In this document: piece after piece, positions 7,327 to 10,416 of the stretch
Layout of the letters: each line of letters opens with the position of its first letter
Position numbering within the stretch: position 1 is the first letter of the stretch
Assembly: GCA_946482335.1 (NCBI GenBank)
Contig: CAMLRG010000190.1
Coordinates: 1 to 10,416, forward strand
Reading direction: 5' to 3'
Source: an uncultured Duganella sp.
GTDB taxonomy: Bacteria; Pseudomonadota; Gammaproteobacteria; Burkholderiales; Burkholderiaceae
Length of the DNA stretch: 10,416 nucleotides
Position numbers and translations under genes: made by a program
Notes under the pieces: generated by a model
The model's database searches: none
What the model was told of the DNA's origin: nothing
What the model saw: the letters and a program-made list of their open reading frames with translations, nothing else

Positions 7327-7355
7327 TTTATAAGAATGATGGAAAATTCGGTGAA
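7327..7355 (-). promoter_or_regulatory. ETF-QO sigma70-like promoter, 6 bp from the start codon
   Basis: On the minus strand TTCACC (7355-7350), a 17-bp spacer and TATAAA (7332-7327) form a good promoter. Six bases separate the -10 from the ATG at 7320, so the expected first transcribed base is the A of the start codon. No Shine-Dalgarno lies between them, which fits a leaderless transcript. Inferred by consensus only. Confidence 0.55.
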
Positions 7356-7420
7356 GGAAATAGAACGAGTGTGCTCTTTTTCCTTTGGGATTGCAACGGT
7401 GGCGCCATTGTGAGGGGTAA

Positions 7421-7442
7421 TATTAGACGTGGCAATCTAATA
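7421..7442. promoter_or_regulatory. 22-bp inverted repeat, candidate operator upstream of the SDR gene
   Basis: TATTAGA (7421-7427) and TCTAATA (7436-7442) are perfect inverted repeats separated by 8 bp, giving an AT-rich two-fold site of operator size. The right arm contains TCTAAT, which could be the -10 of the SDR gene, although no good -35 is seen 16-18 bp upstream. The repressor or activator is unknown and no regulator gene is adjacent. Confidence 0.45.
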
Positions 7443-7492
7443 CGATGCATTTTTGTGTAATCATTACGGAACAGAATCACGAGGAGCTGCCG

Positions 7493-8269
7493 GTGGGGAT
7501 CGAAGTCAATTTTGAGGGCAAGATAGCCCTGATCACAGGCGCCTCCAGCGGGCTGGGTGCCCGTTTCGCCAAAGTGCTGGCCAAGGCAGGCTGCCAGGTG
7601 GTGCTGGCCTCGCGCCGCATTGAACGCTTGAAGGAGTTGCGTGCCGAAATCGAAGCCGATGGCGGCGCCGCCCATGTGGTCACGCTGGACGTGACCGACT
7701 ATGGCAGTATCCGCTCCGCCATCGCCCACGCCGAAACGGAGGCGGGGCCGATCGATATCCTGGTCAATAATTCCGGTGTGTCAATGACACAACGTTTGCT
7801 CGATGTGTCGCCCGAGGATTATGACTTTGTCATGGACTGCAACCTGCGCGGGGCGTTCTTTGTGGCGCAGGAAGCGGCCAAGCGCATGATTGCGCGCGCC
7901 AAGGGTGATCCGCGCAAGCAGCATCGGATCATCAATATCGCTTCGGTGGCGGGCTTGCGCGTGCTGCCGCAGATCGGCGTGTATTGCATGAGCAAGGCGG
8001 GCGTGGTGCACATGACCAAGGCCATGGCGGTGGAGTGGGGCAAGTATGGGATCAATACCAATGCCATTTGCCCGGGGTATATCGAGACGGAGATCAATGA
8101 GGATTACTTCGCCAGCGAGCAGGGCAAGCGGCTGATCGATATGCTGCCGCGCAAGCGGGCCGGCAAGCCGGAGGATCTGGATGGCCTGTTGCTGCTGCTG
8201 GCGGGGGATGAGGCGCATTTCATCAATGGGGCGATCATCTCGGCTGATGATGGGATGATGGCGGGCTGA
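7493..8269 (+). CDS. Short-chain dehydrogenase/reductase (classical SDR, NADPH-type)
   Basis: A 258-residue classical SDR oxidoreductase, cytoplasmic and probably tetrameric. TGASSGLG at residues 15-22 binds the cofactor, and basic Arg41-Arg42 after strand 2 favour NADP(H). NNSG is at 92-95. The tetrad is Asn117, Ser151, Tyr164, Lys168 (YxxxK), followed by a PGYIETEI loop. I chose the GTG at 7493 because GAGGAG (7481-7486) lies 6 nt upstream. An ATG at 7445 would add 16 residues that encode the ribosome site and do not look like SDR sequence. The family includes FabG-like 3-oxoacyl reductases and hydroxyacyl or hydroxybutyrate dehydrogenases. The substrate cannot be assigned. Being near ETF-QO and scoAB makes an acyl-CoA or oxoacid role plausible but unproven. 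The TGA stop lies inside the left arm of a 109-bp inverted-repeat element. Confidence 0.9.
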   Translation: MGIEVNFEGKIALITGASSGLGARFAKVLAKAGCQVVLASRRIERLKELRAEIEADGGAAHVVTLDVTDYGSIRSAIAHAETEAGPIDILVNNSGVSMTQRLLDVSPEDYDFVMDCNLRGAFFVAQEAAKRMIARAKGDPRKQHRIINIASVAGLRVLPQIGVYCMSKAGVVHMTKAMAVEWGKYGINTNAICPGYIETEINEDYFASEQGKRLIDMLPRKRAGKPEDLDGLLLLLAGDEAHFINGAIISADDGMMAG

Positions 8270-8373
8270 AACCGGTAAACCGGGGTCAGGCCCTCAGGGC
8301 CTGCCCCCAGTCCGCGGCCGCCGCCGACCGGGGGCTGACCCTTGGGGTCAGACCCCGCATTACCGGTTTCAGC
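8265..8373. repeat. 109-bp structured inverted-repeat element between convergent genes (REP/MITE-like)
   Basis: The ends, 8265-8287 and 8351-8373, are 23-bp inverted repeats with 21 of 23 positions complementary; the outer 14 bp (GCTGAAACCGGTAA) are perfect. The interior holds a hairpin at 8282-8307 (CAGGCCC-TCA-GGGCCTG flanked by GGGG and CCCC), GGGTCAG (8283-8289) complementary to CTGACCC (8335-8341), and the palindrome GGGGTCAGACCCC (8344-8356). Each outer end reads GCTGA inward, so the element gives the TGA stop to both the SDR gene and the PAS-LuxR gene. It probably also ends both transcripts by structure, though there is no T-tract. There is no ORF inside. Dispersal in the genome is inferred. 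Confidence 0.75.
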
Positions 8374-8917
8374 GCGCAACACCCACCAGCTTGTGCACCA
8401 GCTCCGTCGAAGTCGCCGCACCGAACTTGCGCATCAAGCTGGCCCGGTGCATTTCCACCGTCCTTGGCGACAAGCCCGTATCCCTCGCAATCAGCTTGCT
8501 GGTCTTCCCCTCCACCAGCAGCGCTGCGATTTCCCGCTCGCGCGGGGTGAGGGCGGCCGAGACCGGCCGCTGCTCCGATACATCTTCGAAGGTCCAGATC
8601 CCGGCGCCCAGCGGTTGGGCCGGATCCAGCGCCCGCCCCGTCACATGGCACCAGAACAGCTCGCCGTTCGCGCGGCGCATGATACGCTCGTCCGAATAGC
8701 GCCCCTTGGCATTCATGATCGGGATGATGCGGTCGCCGGTGCGCTGGTACTCATCCTGGGTCGGATAGAGGACCTGGAACGATTGCCCCGCCAATTCCCC
8801 CGGCGCATAGCCGAACATGGCGCCCAGCGCATCGTTGCCGGCCTGGATCACCCGGTTGTCCGACACGCACATGCCCACCGGGGCGTACTTGAAGATGGAT
8901 TCAAAGTCGATCGGCAT
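8369..8917 (-). CDS. PAS-LuxR transcriptional regulator, probable regulator of scoAB
   Basis: A 182-residue cytoplasmic sensor-regulator. The PAS domain covers about residues 3-118 (FESIFKYAPVGMCVSDNRV, then GELFWCHVTGRAL) and should sense a small ligand or cofactor. The GerE/LuxR helix-turn-helix covers about 122-177 (LTPREREIAALLVEGKTSK, then LSPRTVEMHR). There is no receiver or autoinducer domain. I chose the ATG at 8917, because an in-frame ATG at 8974 lies upstream of the predicted transcription start and would add 19 residues outside the PAS fold. Neither start has a Shine-Dalgarno. It is divergent from the CoA-transferase genes, an arrangement I recall from Burkholderia and Ralstonia, so it likely controls them in response to a ketone or short-chain acid signal. 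Its TGA stop is supplied by the neighbouring inverted-repeat element. Confidence 0.88.
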   Translation of the reverse strand: MPIDFESIFKYAPVGMCVSDNRVIQAGNDALGAMFGYAPGELAGQSFQVLYPTQDEYQRTGDRIIPIMNAKGRYSDERIMRRANGELFWCHVTGRALDPAQPLGAGIWTFEDVSEQRPVSAALTPREREIAALLVEGKTSKLIARDTGLSPRTVEMHRASLMRKFGAATSTELVHKLVGVAR

Positions 8918-8954
8918 GGCGGTATTTCTACGGTATTGAAGTTTGGGCGGTCGT

Positions 8955-8982
8955 ATTCTATCCTCAAACGCCATCTGGTCAA
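8955..8982 (-). promoter_or_regulatory. Promoter of the PAS-LuxR gene
   Basis: On the minus strand TTGACC (8982-8977) and TAGAAT (8960-8955) are each 5/6 to the sigma70 consensus, with a 16-bp spacer. The start would be near 8948, giving a leader of about 30 nt before the ATG at 8917. It lies entirely in the 82-bp spacer upstream of scoA, so transcription of the two sides is likely coupled. I see no plain sigma70 promoter for scoA, which fits activator dependence. Confidence 0.6.
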
Positions 8983-8999
8983 TTCAGCAAGGAGACAAA

Positions 9000-9698
9000 A
9001 TGAATAAAATTTACCCGGATGCCAAGGCTGCCCTGGCCGGCATCGTGGCCGACGGTCAAACCATTGCCGTGGGCGGCTTCGGCCTGTGCGGCATTCCCGA
9101 AGCGCTGATCGCGGCATTGCGCGATTCCGGCGCCACGGGCTTGACCGCGATTTCCAATAACGCCGGGGTGGATGGCTTCGGCCTCGGCCAATTGCTGGAA
9201 ACCCGCCAGATCAAGAAGATGATTTCGTCTTACGTGGGCGAGAACAAGGAATTCGCACGGCAATTCCTGGCCGGCGAACTGGAGCTGGAATTCACCCCGC
9301 AAGGCACGCTGGCCGAGAAGCTGCGCGCCGGCGGCGCCGGCATCCCGGCCTTTTTCACCAAGACGGGCGTGGGCACCATCGTCGCCGACGGCAAGGAAAT
9401 CCGCGAATTCGACGGCGAGCAGTACGTGATGGAACGCTCGCTGGTCGCCGATGTGTCCCTGGTCAAGGCCTGGAAGGCCGACAAGACTGGTAACCTGGTG
9501 TTCCGCAAGACGTCGCGCAACTTCAACCCGAACGTGGCTGCCGCCGGCAAGGTGTGCGTGGTGGAAGTGGAAGAGATCGTCGAAGTCGGCGCCATCGATC
9601 CGGATGCCGTGCACCTGCCGGGCATTTACGTGCACCGCATCGTGCTCAACGCCAACCCGGAAAAACGCATCGAACAGCGCACCGTGCGTGCCAACTAA
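9000..9698 (+). CDS. scoA: 3-oxoacid CoA-transferase subunit A
   Basis: The alpha subunit (232 residues) of a succinyl-CoA:3-oxoacid CoA-transferase, which moves CoA from succinyl-CoA to acetoacetate so that it can be cleaved to acetyl-CoA. It is a family I CoA-transferase: GGFGLCGIPEAL at 25-36 is the glycine-rich signature, and KTSRNFNPNVAAAGKVCVVEVEE in the C-terminal third (given here only as a guide, starting KTSRNFN) is typical of ScoA. The ATG at 9000 follows AAGGAG (8989-8994) by 5 nt. An in-frame ATG at 8943 would add 19 residues read from promoter DNA and is rejected. The catalytic glutamate is in the partner, scoB, 12 bp downstream. The close relative PcaI (3-oxoadipate transferase) is the main alternative, but no other pca genes are here. 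Confidence 0.9.
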   Translation: MNKIYPDAKAALAGIVADGQTIAVGGFGLCGIPEALIAALRDSGATGLTAISNNAGVDGFGLGQLLETRQIKKMISSYVGENKEFARQFLAGELELEFTPQGTLAEKLRAGGAGIPAFFTKTGVGTIVADGKEIREFDGEQYVMERSLVADVSLVKAWKADKTGNLVFRKTSRNFNPNVAAAGKVCVVEVEEIVEVGAIDPDAVHLPGIYVHRIVLNANPEKRIEQRTVRAN

Positions 9699-9710
9699 GG
9701 AGAAGACAAC

Positions 9711-10355
9711 ATGGCATGGACCCGTGATGAAATGGCCGCACGCGCGGCGAAAGAACTGCAGGATGGCTTCTACGTCAACCTGGGCATTGGCTTGCCGACC
9801 CTGGTGGCCAACTATGTGCCGAACGATATCGAAGTGTTCCTGCAATCGGAAAACGGCTTGCTGGGCATCGGCCCGTTCCCGACCGAAGACCAGGTCGATG
9901 CCGACCTGATCAACGCCGGCAAGCAAACCGTGACGGCGTTGCCGGGCGCAGCCTACTTCAGCTCGGCCGATTCCTTCGCCATGATCCGTGGCGGCAAGAT
10001 CAACCTGGCAATCCTGGGCGCGATGCAAGTGTCGGAAAAGGGCGACCTGGCCAACTGGATGATCCCTGGCAAGATGGTCAAGGGCATGGGCGGCGCCATG
10101 GACCTGGTGGCCGGCGTCAAGAAGGTGGTGGTGCTGATGGAGCACGTGGCCACCGCCAAGGATGGCTCGACCTCGCACAAGCTGCTGAAGAAATGCGACT
10201 TGCCGCTGACGGGCGTCGGCGTGGTGGACATGATCATCACCGACCTGGGCGTGATGGAAGTGACCCCGACCGGCATCCAGGTCACCGAACTGGCGCCGGG
10301 CGTGACCCGTGAGCAGATCAGCGCCGCCTCGGGCGTGGAACTGTCGTTCGCCTAA
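9711..10355 (+). CDS. scoB: 3-oxoacid CoA-transferase subunit B
   Basis: The beta subunit (214 residues) carries the active site. Glu47 in SENGLLGIG is the catalytic glutamate that forms the enzyme-CoA thioester. [13 protein letters not shown] (25-37) and the [16 protein letters not shown] segment are typical of ScoB. The Shine-Dalgarno TAAGGAG (9696-9702) overlaps the scoA stop codon and lies 8 nt before the ATG, so the two subunits are cotranscribed and probably translationally coupled for equal amounts. PcaJ is the alternative identity. A large perfect palindrome beginning 16 bp past the stop codon is the likely transcript end. Confidence 0.92.
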   Translation: MAWTRDEMAARAAKELQDGFYVNLGIGLPTLVANYVPNDIEVFLQSENGLLGIGPFPTEDQVDADLINAGKQTVTALPGAAYFSSADSFAMIRGGKINLAILGAMQVSEKGDLANWMIPGKMVKGMGGAMDLVAGVKKVVVLMEHVATAKDGSTSHKLLKKCDLPLTGVGVVDMIITDLGVMEVTPTGIQVTELAPGVTREQISAASGVELSFA

Positions 10356-10364
10356 AAAATTCGG

Positions 10365-10416
10365 TGTCAGGTCTGACATTTGGACATTTCGCGCGCGAAA
10401 TGTCCAAATGTCAGAC
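10365..10416. repeat. Perfect 46-bp palindrome after scoB, reaching the window edge
   Basis: Bases 10371-10393 are the exact reverse complement of 10394-10416, centred on GCG|CGC. A nested small dyad, TGTCAG-GT-CTGACA (10365-10378), overlaps its left end. Transcribed, it would fold into one long hairpin 16 bp past the scoB stop and could end or stabilise the mRNA, though no T-tract is visible in the window. It shares GGTCTGAC (10370-10377) with the GTCAGACC of the 109-bp element. The repeat probably continues beyond the window. Confidence 0.85.

Noticed and set aside
6457..7413. Plus-strand 318-codon open frame
   Set aside because: Antisense to ETF-QO, with no recognisable domain and no ribosome site.
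7445..7492. ATG at 7445 as the SDR start
   Set aside because: The 16 added residues cover the strong GAGGAG ribosome site, and the GTG at 7493 gives a normal SDR N-terminus with ideal spacing.
8265..8373. Attachment site or rho-independent terminator as the sole explanation of the 109-bp element
   Set aside because: There is no integrase or duplicated gene end nearby and no T-tract after the stems. A structured repeat fits better, though it may also end transcripts.
8918..8974. ATG at 8974 as the PAS-LuxR start
   Set aside because: It lies upstream of the predicted transcription start near 8948 and adds residues outside the PAS domain.
8943..8999. ATG at 8943 as the scoA start
   Set aside because: The 19 extra residues are translated promoter DNA of the divergent gene. 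AAGGAG directly precedes the ATG at 9000.
8979..10379. Minus-strand 466-codon open frame
   Set aside because: It is antisense to scoA and scoB, which are well supported by motifs, ribosome sites and spacing. The composition (His, Gln, Asp, Val rich) is that of a shadow frame.
1..10416. Defence system, biosynthetic cluster, CRISPR array or prophage
   Set aside because: No spacer-repeat periodicity, nuclease, transposase, phage or biosynthetic megasynthase genes are present. All large genes belong to known metabolic, transport, motility or regulatory families.

Overview
The window looks like chromosome of a GC-rich betaproteobacterium, most likely Oxalobacteraceae (Massilia, Duganella or Janthinobacterium type). 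This rests on strong GC bias in codon third positions, protein sequences typical of Burkholderiales, and GTCAGACC-containing intergenic palindromes. It is an inference from recalled families, not a database match. There is no CRISPR array, rRNA, tRNA, prophage or transposase gene.

Layout. (1) 1-1370: the 5' end of gcl (glyoxylate carboligase, minus strand) diverges from a LysR-type regulator (plus strand). (2) 1367-3534: a TonB-dependent siderophore receptor (minus strand) overlaps the LysR stop codon. Its control region has a sigma70-like promoter, a Fur-box-like palindrome and three tandem 12-bp units that run right up to the start codon. (3) 3558-5482: a flagellar pair on the minus strand, a compact flagellin with a strong terminator followed by a gene with a FliK-C-like domain. 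(4) 5631-7320: electron transfer flavoprotein-ubiquinone oxidoreductase (ETF-QO, minus strand), with its own terminator and a promoter placed so that the mRNA may be leaderless. (5) 7493-8269: a short-chain dehydrogenase on the plus strand, behind a 22-bp inverted repeat. (6) 8265-8373: a 109-bp structured inverted-repeat element that supplies the stop codons of both flanking convergent genes. (7) 8369-10355: a PAS-LuxR regulator (minus strand) divergent from scoAB, the two subunits of a 3-oxoacid CoA-transferase. (8) 10365-10416: a perfect 46-bp palindrome that reaches the window edge.

Functionally these are mostly independent housekeeping and accessory units. A metabolic thread runs through the right half. 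ETF-QO passes electrons from acyl-CoA dehydrogenases to quinone, ScoAB activates acetoacetate as its CoA ester, and the dehydrogenase may act on a related oxo/hydroxy substrate. Each regulator sits next to its likely target: LysR with gcl, PAS-LuxR with scoAB, Fur with the receptor.

I found no convincing new multi-gene system. The most unusual material is non-coding: the 109-bp element that terminates two genes, the long terminal palindrome that shares an 8-mer with it, the Fur-like tandem array that replaces a Shine-Dalgarno, and the possible leaderless start of ETF-QO.
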